Source: Nostoc sp. 'Peltigera membranacea cyanobiont' N6
GTDB lineage: Bacteria; Cyanobacteriota; Cyanobacteriia; Cyanobacteriales; Nostocaceae
Length of the DNA stretch: 64,000 nucleotides
Reading direction: 5' to 3'
Assembly: GCF_002949735.1 (NCBI RefSeq)
Contig: NZ_CP026681.1
Span: 8,028,501 to 8,092,500, forward strand
Part shown: positions 43,680 to 52,805 of the stretch, piece by piece
Layout: the number at the start of each line of letters is the position of its first letter
Numbering within the stretch: position 1 is the stretch's first letter
Notes under the pieces: model-generated
Database searches by the model: none
What the model was told of the DNA's origin: nothing
What the model saw: the letters and a program-made list of their open reading frames with translations, nothing else
Position numbers and translations under genes: made by a program

Positions 43680-45461
43680 TTAAACAGTTGCGATCGCAAC
43701 TCCAAGCCATCCAGCAAATTTTTTTTGCTGTGTGGAGTTAGGATGATCGACAGGTTTTACCTGATATCGAGTGGGCTGTGGTGAGGTGAGGGTAATGGCA
43801 TAAGTACGGAGTTCGTCTTGGTGGAAAACTGTAACTTGGATGGTATCGTTTGGTTGGTAATCTTTCAGGCGATCGCTTAAACTATTTCCCGTTACTTTAA
43901 TCCCATCAATTGCTAACAACTCATCACCTGCATCAATTCCCCCTACTTGTGCAGGTGAATCAGTTTCCACAAACTTAATCATCTCCCGCCCATTGTCTGT
44001 ATTTATTCTCACACCCAGGTAAGGTTCTTCTTGCTGTTCAGCTACCAACTGTAAGCCAAAGGGTTCCAAATACTGATTAAAAGGCAAATCATCAATACTA
44101 TCAATGTAGCGTTTAAAGAAATCAGTCAAATCGATTCCGGCAACAGATTCTATAACATCCTGCAACTGTTCTGGGGTATAGCCAATTTCATCTTTGCCAA
44201 ATTGCTGCCACATTTTCAGCATCACGTCATCGAGGGAACGCTGATTGTTATGAGTAGACCGAATCAGTAAATCCAGCAACAACGATACCATTTCTCCTTT
44301 TAAATAGTAAGAAATTTGGGAATTACCGCTATTAGCATCGGGGCGATAGAGTTTAATCCAGGCATCAAAACTCGACTCGGAAACGGGTTGTACCTTGCGC
44401 CCCGGTGTCGTTTCATATCTGGTAATTTCTTTACTCAAGTTATTCAAAAACGACTTAACATCATAAATTCCTGCCCGCAAAGGAATTAACAAGTCGTAGT
44501 AACTAGTAGTACCCTCACAAAACCACAATGACGGTGTGTAATTTTCTTGGTCGTAATCAAAAACTTCTAATGCTTTTGGGCGAATTCGTTTGACATTCCA
44601 CAAGTGAAAAAACTCGTGGGCTACCAATTGCATAAAGCGATCGTATTTTTCTTGAGCGCGAAACCCAAAACGTTGGTAAATTAAGGAGCAAGAGTCTTTA
44701 TGCTCCAAACCGCCAAAAGCTTGGCTAAATAAATGTAGCAAAAACACGTATCGTTCATAAGGCAAACCGCCGAACATCTGCGCTTCTACCTGAACAATTT
44801 TTTGGATATCAGCAATTAATTGCTGAACTTGGTAATTACCTTGCCCCCAAATTGCCAGTTCGTGGGGTTTTCCCAAGACTTCAAATTTATACAATTGGTG
44901 GCTACCAATCTCAAAGGGAGTATCCACCAGAGTATCAAAATCGCTAGCCAAGAAAGTATTTTTTTCTTCACCAACGTGAGGTAGAGCAGTAGTTACCTGC
45001 CATTGCGAGTGTGGTGGTACGATGGTGACGCGAATGGGTAGCTTATCGGAGCCTGGTATTCTGAAAAATAGTGCCGCCCCATTGAAATAACCGTGGGTGG
45101 CATCCAAATGATTTGTCCGTACCGATAGCTCATTGGCAAAAATGCGGTAGCGGACAGTTAATTCTGAAACACCAGTTTTGTCTACCTGCCAGTGATTTTT
45201 ACTGATTTTTCGCCAAGGTAAAGGCTTATCTTCTGCAAAAGCCACAAAATCCTGTAAATTCTTGGCATATTCCCGAACTAAATAGGAACCGGGTGTCCAT
45301 ACTGGCAATTTTAAATCGAGAATCGGCGAGAGGTAATTGACAAGGCGTAAAGTCACTTCAAACAGATGGGTTTCTGGTTGGGACATTGCTACCAGGTAAT
45401 GAATCGTTGGCCCAGTTACCTCGATGTAGGTTTTGGGACGAGTTGCTGTTGCTTCAGTCAT
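43680..45461 (-). CDS. M61 family glycyl-type metallopeptidase with PDZ domain
   Basis: A 593-residue protein. The N-terminal beta domain (about 10-180) precedes the catalytic gluzincin domain with zinc motif HEFFHLWNVKR (near residue 285) and a downstream glutamate (FCEGTTSYYDLL). A C-terminal PDZ domain (about residues 475-560: PYLGVRINTDNG, AGDELLAIDGIKV) completes the usual M61 architecture. ATG 45461 is preferred; the upstream frame to 45518 runs into a 36-bp palindrome and is unlikely to be translated. No signal peptide, so probably cytoplasmic. Confidence 0.92.
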   Translation of the reverse strand: MTEATATRPKTYIEVTGPTIHYLVAMSQPETHLFEVTLRLVNYLSPILDLKLPVWTPGSYLVREYAKNLQDFVAFAEDKPLPWRKISKNHWQVDKTGVSELTVRYRIFANELSVRTNHLDATHGYFNGAALFFRIPGSDKLPIRVTIVPPHSQWQVTTALPHVGEEKNTFLASDFDTLVDTPFEIGSHQLYKFEVLGKPHELAIWGQGNYQVQQLIADIQKIVQVEAQMFGGLPYERYVFLLHLFSQAFGGLEHKDSCSLIYQRFGFRAQEKYDRFMQLVAHEFFHLWNVKRIRPKALEVFDYDQENYTPSLWFCEGTTSYYDLLIPLRAGIYDVKSFLNNLSKEITRYETTPGRKVQPVSESSFDAWIKLYRPDANSGNSQISYYLKGEMVSLLLDLLIRSTHNNQRSLDDVMLKMWQQFGKDEIGYTPEQLQDVIESVAGIDLTDFFKRYIDSIDDLPFNQYLEPFGLQLVAEQQEEPYLGVRINTDNGREMIKFVETDSPAQVGGIDAGDELLAIDGIKVTGNSLSDRLKDYQPNDTIQVTVFHQDELRTYAITLTSPQPTRYQVKPVDHPNSTQQKKFAGWLGVAIATV

Positions 45462-45489
45462 CTTGTTTGCTGAGGTAATTGTTAATAGG

Positions 45490-45525
45490 CTACGAGATGC
45501 TGTGCGATCGCGCAGCATCTCGTAG
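45490..45525. repeat. 36-bp near-perfect palindrome centred on HIP1
   Basis: CTACGAGATGCTG (45490-45502) and CAGCATCTCGTAG (45513-45525) flank TGCGATCGCG, with the octamer GCGATCGC exactly at the centre. Only one pair (45503/45512) mismatches. It lies about 30 bases upstream of the M61 start codon. Confidence 0.85.
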
Positions 45526-45880
45526 AAAAGACAGTATTATAAGTTTTGATTCCACAGATAAATCCGCTTTCTCTCAAATAAAGATTACACTTTATTTCTT
45601 TTGCATAACTAATATACTACTTATGCATTGTACATAATTACTACAGGCAATTTGAGTATTTCAGCCATATTTAGCAGTCTGCGATGTTTACGACGGGCTA
45701 GGCTACGCACCAGAAATTTTACCGACGCAGATTCCGATGTCTGGTTTCCCCTCCTGTACAGACAAAAAAATCGCATCTCTTATTTACACCTTACTCCCTT
45801 GCTCATCTGTAGAGTAAAATTGTTGAGCATAAAAACGGGCATAGCGTCTTTCCTGAGACAAGAGGGAGGTGTGAGTAGCA
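45526..45880. other. intergenic region with no clear gene
   Basis: Between the palindrome and the LpxB-like remnant. It contains GTTTACGACGGGCTAGGC-type sequence (about 45685-45705), resembling a dispersed element, and AT-rich promoter-like DNA. An open frame of 92 codons here has no supporting features. The 3' part of the LpxB-like gene is not recognisable. Confidence 0.45.
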
Positions 45881-46062
45881 GGGCATCGTTTTTGTTGGGC
45901 CAATAATGGGAACATCCAAGCTTAAGCTTTTCCTTCCCCCACAATTGGCATTGCTGCCATCTCAACATCGGGACACAATTGGCGCAGGGTTTGAATCACA
46001 TGAGAGGTGTGGTTGTCCTCTCCGTGGCCGTTACTGATAAACAAGATTCGCTTAGAAAGCAT
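45881..46062 (-). pseudogene. remnant of a lipid-A-disaccharide synthase-like (LpxB-related) gene
   Basis: ATG 46060-46062 opens MLSKRILFISNGHGEDNHTS and continues through PDVEMAAMPIVGEGKA to TAA at 45922-45924. The start matches cyanobacterial lipid-A-disaccharide synthase-related proteins (typically about 400 residues, N-terminus ILFISNGHGED). After a one-base shift the frame continues as VPIIGPTKTMP (to about 45881), the next conserved block of that family, and then similarity is lost. So a frameshift plus a large deletion left only the N-terminal tenth. Confidence 0.7.
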
Positions 46063-46175
46063 CTTGGGATTTGGATAGGTCTAACATGCTTGCCTGGTGA
46101 GATTTTAAACCTACATTGGGTGACTAGGCCAAGAGAGTCAAAAAATTTATTTGTATCGCTAAATAAATAAAGCAA

Positions 46176-46859
46176 TCACACTTTGCCCGCCAAGTTCATC
46201 AACTGTTTGAAGTTCACAAGATAATTGATGTTCTTGGCGCTATCAATCTTAATCCACCCTTTTTCATGGAGCTTTTCCATGATTTTGGTAGTTTCTTCAA
46301 CGCCAATTTCTGTCACCTCTGCTAAATCTTTAAAGGGAATGTTAAAAATTTCTCTTCCTAAGTCTGATTCCTGGCCATAGTTTTCACCTAAAGTCACTAG
46401 GGTATGGGCGAGTTTGACTGCTGGTGGTGAAGACCGCATTTGTAAACGCTGATTAATTTGCCGCAATCGTCGCACCATCAGTTGCAACATTCGGTGATGT
46501 AGCTGCGGGTCTTTAAATAATATTTGAATAAAACGCTCTCTAGAGATACTAAGCAAGTTTACGGGTGAAAGAGCAATGACATCGGTTGAGCGTGGAGATT
46601 CATCCAAAATTGCCATTTCTCCAAAAAAATCGCCACGACCAAAAATTGCCAGAGCTACTGAATCTTCCCCGACGGTACGCCGGACTTTGACCCAACCAGA
46701 AACCACGAAATAAACGGCATTACCCCAGGCATCTTCCATCACAACGGCTCGCCCTGATGGATATTCATGTTCAATTGCAACGTTGAGCAGCCATTCCAAG
46801 GTTTGTGGGTTGGCTGTACTCATCAAGGGGAAAAGTTCACTAAAAACCTCGGTTAGCAT
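46176..46859 (-). CDS. Crp/Fnr family transcriptional regulator
   Basis: A 227-residue regulator. The cyclic-nucleotide-binding fold (about residues 10-125) includes FGRGDFFGEMAILDESPRSTDV, which keeps the FGE and PR positions of the phosphate-binding cassette. The C-terminal winged helix (about 150-220) includes FNIPFKDLAEVTEIGVEETTKIMEKLHEKGWI. It is not NtcA, whose helix-turn-helix differs (HQAIAEAIGSTRVT). Ligand and targets unknown. ATG 46859. Confidence 0.88.
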   Translation of the reverse strand: MLTEVFSELFPLMSTANPQTLEWLLNVAIEHEYPSGRAVVMEDAWGNAVYFVVSGWVKVRRTVGEDSVALAIFGRGDFFGEMAILDESPRSTDVIALSPVNLLSISRERFIQILFKDPQLHHRMLQLMVRRLRQINQRLQMRSSPPAVKLAHTLVTLGENYGQESDLGREIFNIPFKDLAEVTEIGVEETTKIMEKLHEKGWIKIDSAKNINYLVNFKQLMNLAGKV

Positions 46860-47058
46860 GAAATATCTGCAAGAAATGGATTCAAGAGCGTAAAACTAAC
46901 TTCGCTATCATAAGTTCATTTAAACCGTAATTTTACTTAGAATTGGATCGCAAAATCTGTATTTATTTGATCTTAAACTCTAAGGTTGATCGGTCTAGAA
47001 TTCTATTACAACATAACAATTATGTATGCGATCGAAATCAGAGGTTTCACTTACAGAC

Positions 47059-48294
47059 TTATGATTTGCTATTTGTTGGTGGATTGCTATCTAGTACCAA
47101 GATTTTGATCTGTTGGTCTAAATTTTTCACTAATTGAGTCAGGGCAATTAAAGCCTCTGATTGCTGAGAATCAAGGCTGGGATTCAGTAAAAGCCGTTCT
47201 TGTAGTTCATGTAACTTGAAACTTAGCTGCTGAGAAATTCCTAAAGCATCGCGGCTCAGGCGCGTCAATTGTTGTTGTTGATAAAATTTTAGTGCTGCTC
47301 CCCGCAGAACTTGGAGTGTTGCCTCTTCACCGTAGATTCCTGGCATGATTCGCAAGCGTAATAATAAGCGGTTTTTTTGATATACGTATTCCTTCTCTAC
47401 CTGTTTTGGTTCTGCAACCGTGGTAAGAGGTAGGGAAGCAAACCGCTTTAATTCATTCAGTACTCCTTGGAAAACAGAGAGTGGCAGTTTGTCTAAAACA
47501 GATTGCAAAATCCCATTATCACTCCACAGTATCCTGCCTTCGTAAGCTTGTCTTTCTAAATACAGGCGACCAATTCCCCCACTGAGAATTCGTCCTAGTA
47601 ATTCTTCTAGTAATTTTTTGGGCGGTAGTGTTGACAGCAACTCAATCGGACTAAGTAATTCGGGAACTTGTGTAGGCAAAATCGGTAAATTGTTTGGTGG
47701 TGCTACCACGGATGTCTCGCCCTCTAGACTCCTCGTAGTTTGAGACGCTCGATCTAGCTCTGGGATAGGAGGCAAGTCTACACGCTGCCCAGAATGTTGG
47801 CGCTTTTGTGTCTCAAACACCATCAATGTTGGTTGCTGATTTGATTCTAAGTCGGCATTTATGGAGGGAATCGGTTTGTCAGCAATGCTAGCTGCGTTAT
47901 TTTGTTGGGAAGAGTCCTCTGTTGGCTGATACACCTGTTGGGCATCTAGCTGGGATGTATTCTTATGGCTGAGGTAGGCTGATAGTATTCTGCGGTGTGC
48001 GTCGGCTGCGATCGCTTCAATCACCATTGTGCAATTGATATAAGACAAAATGCGACCAGCATAATCTAGTGCCTCGCTATCTTGTGGATGAACCATACCT
48101 AGCAAGAGGTTTTTATCTTCTAATCGAAAGGGCAAAATCTGGTGGTAAAGGCAAGCTTCAAAGGATAAAAGATTATCAATAAGTTGGAAGATTCGATCGC
48201 GTTCCTCCCCTTCTTCCCAACTAGTTTGAGCGACAGTTAGCATTTGCTGTCCATTTGCTGCGGTATTATTTAGTTCGCCCTCTGAAAACAACAT
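47059..48294 (-). CDS. GspE/PilB N-terminal (MshEN)-like domain protein
   Basis: A 411-residue soluble protein. Residues 30-110 resemble the N-terminal domain of type II/IV pilus ATPases (LLSFEACLYHQILPFRLEDKNLLLGMVHPQDSEALDYAGRIL), which can bind c-di-GMP. A Gln/Pro-rich linker (about 115-215) follows and then a helical C-terminal domain with LLEELLGRILSGGIGRLYLER. There is no Walker A, so it is not an ATPase. It lies about 300 bases downstream of the HetZ-related gene. Possibly a signalling or scaffold protein for pili; this is inference. Confidence 0.65.
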   Translation of the reverse strand: MLFSEGELNNTAANGQQMLTVAQTSWEEGEERDRIFQLIDNLLSFEACLYHQILPFRLEDKNLLLGMVHPQDSEALDYAGRILSYINCTMVIEAIAADAHRRILSAYLSHKNTSQLDAQQVYQPTEDSSQQNNAASIADKPIPSINADLESNQQPTLMVFETQKRQHSGQRVDLPPIPELDRASQTTRSLEGETSVVAPPNNLPILPTQVPELLSPIELLSTLPPKKLLEELLGRILSGGIGRLYLERQAYEGRILWSDNGILQSVLDKLPLSVFQGVLNELKRFASLPLTTVAEPKQVEKEYVYQKNRLLLRLRIMPGIYGEEATLQVLRGAALKFYQQQQLTRLSRDALGISQQLSFKLHELQERLLLNPSLDSQQSEALIALTQLVKNLDQQIKILVLDSNPPTNSKS

Positions 48295-48582
48295 AGGTTT
48301 GATTGTGTTGTGTTTATTTATATTTTGCCTCTAATTTAGTAGGTAGTTAATAAAGATACTTTGTCAGATTGTTAAAATTTCAATTATATATACTTAAGTA
48401 GACGTAAGTAGAAGATGAATTTTAGATTATAGAATCGGGATAATACTGAGGATTGGGGGTTTGGGAGTTTGGGATTGGGGATTAGGGATTGGACATAATA
48501 ATTAATACTTCTTCTTCCCTTGCTTCCCCTGCTCTTCCACTAGCCACTCCCTATTTACCTTGTCTCCTACCACCTGAATTGC

Positions 48583-49770
48583 CTACTCCTGGGTTCTTAA
48601 AGCTTGGGCAGCAAGATAAATTTTTGTCCATTCGCCTAAAATTTGATGAGTTTTGAGTTTCAACTGTTGGGCTATTATTTCTATTGAGTTCCCTGCTCTT
48701 TGCAAATCTAGGATCTGCCGCCCCAGAGGAGTCAATTTTTCCTCAAGTTGCTGCCATTGGTTTTGTGTTAACCCCAAGTTATGTTCTTGCAAGGAAATTG
48801 AGAGCCAACTTTCTACTAGCTCTGGTTTCCCTTTGAGAGCAAAAACACGCACGGCGTGGTAACTAATTTTTTCTCGCAGACGGTAGACTTCTTTAGTCTG
48901 CTTATTCAGTTTTTGGGCAATATCTTCCTGGGATTTGCCTTGCAAATACAGACGTAGCCACTCCACTGCGTCTGTACCCAGATTTTCTTGTAAATAATTT
49001 TCAAATTCTTTTTGCACTGACTGACGTAGCGCTTGTTGTTCCTCTAGGTGTTGTGCTTCTTGATATTCTGCGATCGCTTGACTATCGACTAAGTTAACTC
49101 GATTGTCGCTGTCATCGGTGAGGACTTCTTCTGAGACGAGTCTAATCAAGTCACGGCCCGGTACTTGGGTTAAGCCACCGCGCTGAGTGCGACGCAAGTA
49201 ATTTACAAACCGATAAGCTAATAGGGGTTGATTGCGTACTGGCCGCAGACAATATTCTTCTATGCTGGCAAATAGCAGAGCATCTCCCAATCGTCTATCG
49301 GTTGTATATTTGCTCAGATCGGCCATTTGTTGTTGCATGTAGGCATCAGTTTGCAGTAACTCTTGGAGTACTTCTTGCAATACATCCATGACACTGCGCT
49401 GGCGATCGCGGCTGAGGGAAACCCAAGTCTGAATTTTATTCCGTAATGTCACTAAACTTCCCAGTCGCGTTATCAAGTTGCGATAAGCACGTTCTCGCCC
49501 GAACCCCAAATAGCGTTGACGTAAAATCCTCCAGCGATATTCCATCGCTTGTTTGGCGATATCAACCTCTTTAGGGTTCAATAGGTCAAACCGTTTTGAG
49601 TCCGATCCCAAAAGCCAGAGAATAATACTTTGTCTAGCAGCTTCATTTTGTTCTGGACATTCCGCAGCCAAGCGCTTTCGCCAATCTAGAGCCAGTTTTT
49701 CCACATCCGTTACCATAGCGAGATTGCGCTCCTCGAAACTCAATTTTGAAGTTTGCATCACAACCCCCAT
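48583..49770 (-). CDS. HetZ-related protein
   Basis: A 395-residue soluble helical protein. Its layout resembles the HetZ family, which regulates heterocyst differentiation in Anabaena: an N-terminal helical region, then SIEEYCLRPVRNQPLLAYRFVNYLRRTQRGG, an acidic middle, and a C-terminal sigma-factor-like helix-turn-helix region (LYLQGKSQEDIAQKLNKQTKEVYRLREKISYHAVRVFAL) followed by ESWLSISLQEHNLGLTQNQW. It is a paralogue type rather than HetZ itself. ATG 49770 follows AGGTGG by 5 bases; GTG 49779 and ATG 49758 are alternatives. About 900 gene-free bases lie upstream. Confidence 0.65.
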   Translation of the reverse strand: MGVVMQTSKLSFEERNLAMVTDVEKLALDWRKRLAAECPEQNEAARQSIILWLLGSDSKRFDLLNPKEVDIAKQAMEYRWRILRQRYLGFGRERAYRNLITRLGSLVTLRNKIQTWVSLSRDRQRSVMDVLQEVLQELLQTDAYMQQQMADLSKYTTDRRLGDALLFASIEEYCLRPVRNQPLLAYRFVNYLRRTQRGGLTQVPGRDLIRLVSEEVLTDDSDNRVNLVDSQAIAEYQEAQHLEEQQALRQSVQKEFENYLQENLGTDAVEWLRLYLQGKSQEDIAQKLNKQTKEVYRLREKISYHAVRVFALKGKPELVESWLSISLQEHNLGLTQNQWQQLEEKLTPLGRQILDLQRAGNSIEIIAQQLKLKTHQILGEWTKIYLAAQALRTQE

Positions 49771-49779
49771 TTGTCCCAC

Positions 49780-50677
49780 CTAATTGTTTAACTGGCAGCT
49801 GTCCCTAATTTCATGAGTTTCATGAAAATATCTCAGTGATTCCACTTTTATTACGTCTTAATTCAGCAAAATTATGCAGAAATTTTTGCATTAGTATTTT
49901 GCTTTCTATTACAAAATGTCCCAATCCCTTACATATCATGCATTTTGACCGATTTTGTAAATGTTAACTTTTTGTAAAGTTATGTTTTTTAACTGATAAT
50001 AAAAATCTGCCTAGAGGGCTGAGTATAAGGTTTTGCATACAGATGGGTTGGGGAAATTTGAAATTTTGTAACCGAGCCGAGGAACGAATCTAATTTAACT
50101 CAATAATCGGACGTTATTTCACCCGTATAAGTTTCTACGCTTTACAATCCCTTACGTAGTAAAATACTTAGTTAAATCTCAATATGCATTGGTATTAATG
50201 ATATTTTTGGTCTGGAAGACCCCCCAACCTTTCTTAAAATCGGTTTAATTCCCTCATTTTTAAGAAAGGTGAGGGAGGATCGAGACCTAGCTGAATAGTA
50301 TTAAGTTAAATTTCGTACTATTATTTTGATTTTATTAAGTGTATATACACAAGTTAGCCTTTAAAAGGATGTTTGGTAAGTCGTTAATAAAAGCTTAATC
50401 TCTAAACTAGCTTCACCTACAACTGTACTTCTAACATTGGCAAATTATTCTTCAAACCCTGACATTGCCAATAATGAATAGTCAACAGTCAATATTGATT
50501 TTGACTATTGACTCTGACTGTTGCTTTCCCTCTGCTTGAAAATTCAACTTATGCAAATATAAAAACAGAAAGAATGCAACCTTCAAAAGCTTTAATGGTC
50601 AGAAGCCTTACAAGAGACTTATCAATAAATTCATTTGTGGGGATTCTTTGTTTTGAGTTTCCCGCAGAGGGTTGAAT
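49780..50677. other. 0.9-kb gene-free region between ccmK4 and the HetZ-related gene
   Basis: It contains a GACCCCCCAACCTTTCTT...AAGAAAGGTGAGGGAGGATC repeat (50218-50284, hairpin arms CTTTCTTAAAA/TTTTTAAGAAAG) and a palindromic TCAACAGTCAATATTGA stretch near 50475-50510. The long upstream region of the HetZ-related gene may be regulatory. No gene or known RNA was found. Confidence 0.5.
50216..50285. repeat. palindromic C-run/G-run repeat
   Basis: ACCCCCCAACCTTTCTTAAA pairs with TTTAAGAAAGG then GAGGGAGGATC. It resembles the repeats at 2630 and 55795. Confidence 0.7.
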
Positions 50678-51028
50678 CTATCGACTATTCGACGATCTAA
50701 CAATGGGGTTTTCTAGAGATTCTCGATACTGTTGGACTTGTTCTGTGTAACCAATAGGCAGAACAGCTTCGACGTTTTCATGGGGACGAGCAATAATTAC
50801 CCAGGATTCGAGGGTACCGCCATATACATTTTCTGCGGCTTCAATACCAGCAGCCATAGCGGCTTTTACCTCAGAAACATCGCCACGAATATTAACTGTA
50901 AAACGGGCGCTACCCACTCTGATATATCCAACGAGGGTGACTCGACCAGCTTTTACCATAGCATCTGCTGCTGCTAGCACCGCAGGGAAACCTTTCGTTT
51001 CAAGTGCTCCAACTGCCTGTAATGACAT
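50678..51028 (-). CDS. ccmK4: carboxysome shell protein CcmK4
   Basis: A 116-residue bacterial microcompartment (BMC) shell protein forming hexameric tiles of the carboxysome facet. It begins AVGALETKGFPAVLAAADAM and has the pore loop RVGSAR and the GDVSEVKAAMAAGIEAAE segment. The 15-residue C-terminal tail beyond PIGYTEQV distinguishes it from CcmK1/2. AGGAG lies 8 bases before ATG 51028. It follows ccmK3 by 86 bases on the same strand, the usual ccmK3-ccmK4 satellite locus separate from ccmK2K1LMN. Confidence 0.93.
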   Translation of the reverse strand: MSLQAVGALETKGFPAVLAAADAMVKAGRVTLVGYIRVGSARFTVNIRGDVSEVKAAMAAGIEAAENVYGGTLESWVIIARPHENVEAVLPIGYTEQVQQYRESLENPIVRSSNSR

Positions 51029-51114
51029 TATTAATCTCCTGTATGAATAAACGCTGATGGGGTCTACCAGTTAATTGTACGAAGCTTCGCTACAGATTTT
51101 GATAGCAAAATTGC

Positions 51115-51426
51115 TTAGAACATGCGGAAAGGTTCTGATTCTTCAGTGAAATGGATTGGTAATATGGTTTCAACATTTTCCGGGGGATTAGGAACGATGT
51201 AGTAGGTAATTACTGCACCAACCTTGACTTGCTCTCCAGCTGCTATTCCGGCTTCAACAGCTCTATTTACTTCAGAAACGTGTCCCCGAACGGCAACTAA
51301 CAAACGAGCGCTTTCAGCTTGACCGTAGTACACAATTGTGACTGCGGCAGCTTTCACCATTGCATCTGCTGCTGCTAAGACACTAGGAAAACCTAAAGTT
51401 TCAATTACGCCAACGGCCATTGGCAT
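51115..51426 (-). CDS. ccmK3: carboxysome shell protein CcmK3
   Basis: A 103-residue BMC-domain protein (AVGVIETLGFPSVLAAADAM; GHVSEVNRAVEAGIAAGE). The pore loop that is KIGS or RVGS in other CcmK proteins is replaced by QAESA, as is characteristic for CcmK3, which is reported to assemble with CcmK4 rather than alone. AGGAG precedes ATG 51426. First gene of the ccmK3-ccmK4 pair. ParA and coiled-coil genes lie about 1.4 kb upstream on the same strand, beyond a hydrolase gene in the opposite orientation. Confidence 0.93.
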   Translation of the reverse strand: MPMAVGVIETLGFPSVLAAADAMVKAAAVTIVYYGQAESARLLVAVRGHVSEVNRAVEAGIAAGEQVKVGAVITYYIVPNPPENVETILPIHFTEESEPFRMF

Positions 51427-51696
51427 GGCATTAGCTCCTGGATTAAGGGATAGGCGATATTAATTGTACGTGGCTTTAGTCCCAATTTTAACATTTTGTA
51501 AAACTTTCTTTGATGCGGGAAATTTTGGGGGAGTGGGGAGTTAATAGTGAGGAGTGAGGAGTTAGAATGTTTTGATAGTCGCTAGACTATATTTTATGTA
51601 TTACAAATAATACTCGATCGGATTAGTTTGTGTAATTTTGCTGCTTAACAAAATTAGCAATGAGTGGAAGCTAGCTAGTACGATAAACTGAAATTT

Positions 51697-52593
51697 ATGT
51701 TTCCGAATTTTCTTCCTAAAGCAGTTGAGCAACTGACAGAATCTACCTCAATCGCACTGGCTCAGAGTATTCAAACTGCTGCGATCGCTACTCCTTTAAT
51801 TAATCAAGCAGTTACCACAACTTATGTCAAGCAAGGTAGTGGTGGAACTCCTATTTTATTAATTCACGGCTTTGACAGTTCTGTATTAGAGTTTCGCCGG
51901 CTTTTGCCACAACTCTCTGGAGATAATGAAACTTGGGCGATGGATTTGTTGGGTTTTGGGTTTACAGATAGACTCTCAGGAATTGCTTATAGCCCAACTG
52001 CTATAAAAACCCATCTTTATTATTTCTGGAAAAGCCTGATTAACCAACCTGTAATTTTAGTAGGTGCTTCAATGGGAGGCGCGACAGCGATTGATTTTAC
52101 GCTGACTTACCCGGAGGTAGTAAAAAAACTGGTGTTAATTGACAGTGCAGGGTTGGCGGGTGGTTCACCGTTAAGTAAAGTAATGTTTCCACCGTTAGAT
52201 TATTTAGCAACTCAATTTTTGAGTAGTTTGAAGGTGCGCGATCGCATTTCCCGTATTGGATATAAAAATCAAAATCTTGCTTCTGTCGATGCTTTATGTT
52301 GTGCTGCATTACATCTACAAATGCCCAGTTGGAATCAAGCTTTGATTGCTTTTACTAAAAGTGGTGGTTATAGTGCTTTTAGATTGAATATTTTATCACA
52401 AATTGTACAACCAACCCTAATTTTGTGGGGTGATTCCGATAAGATTTTGGGTACTAATGATGCCACAAAGTTTAAAAGGGCAATTCCAGACAGTAATCTC
52501 ATCTGGATTAAAGATTGCGGCCATCTTCCACATCTGGAACAACCACAAATCACCGCACAGCATATTTTAGACTTTTGTGGTGAATTAAATTAA
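51697..52593 (+). CDS. alpha/beta hydrolase
   Basis: A 298-residue alpha/beta-hydrolase-fold protein. The oxyanion HGFDSS follows LIHG, the nucleophile elbow is GASMGGATA (about residue 128), the acid is in LWGDSDKILG and the base in CGHLPHLEQP. Substrate is not predictable. It sits between the ccmK pair and the ParA pair but on the opposite strand. ATG 51697. Confidence 0.9.
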   Translation: MFPNFLPKAVEQLTESTSIALAQSIQTAAIATPLINQAVTTTYVKQGSGGTPILLIHGFDSSVLEFRRLLPQLSGDNETWAMDLLGFGFTDRLSGIAYSPTAIKTHLYYFWKSLINQPVILVGASMGGATAIDFTLTYPEVVKKLVLIDSAGLAGGSPLSKVMFPPLDYLATQFLSSLKVRDRISRIGYKNQNLASVDALCCAALHLQMPSWNQALIAFTKSGGYSAFRLNILSQIVQPTLILWGDSDKILGTNDATKFKRAIPDSNLIWIKDCGHLPHLEQPQITAQHILDFCGELN

Positions 52594-52650
52594 GTTCCTA
52601 GACGGAAAAATTAAAGTTTGTCGGAAGTACTTTAGTCCTGATAATCCTTG

Positions 52651-52678
52651 TTAGTAGCGATGGAGCGATCGCTACTAA
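52651..52678. terminator. hairpin between convergent genes
   Basis: Perfect 11-bp inverted repeat TTAGTAGCGAT (52651-52661)/ATCGCTACTAA (52668-52678), 6-base loop, 58 bases after the hydrolase stop. A second hairpin, ATGGCACTAC/GTAGTGCCAT, spans 52741-52780 toward the reverse gene. Neither has a strong T-tract. Confidence 0.5.
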
Positions 52679-52805
52679 CGATATACATAAAGTGCTGTTT
52701 CTGACGTTTCCAGACTTAACAGGGAAAGTTTAATTCAAAAATGGCACTACGGGAACGACAGATGAATCAAGTAGTGCCATAAATTATCTGACTGATTAAC
52801 TAAAT

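Noticed and set aside
45628..45906. Forward frame of 92 codons between the M61 and Crp genes
   Set aside because: It overlaps the reverse-strand LpxB-like remnant and repeat-like sequence; no conserved features.
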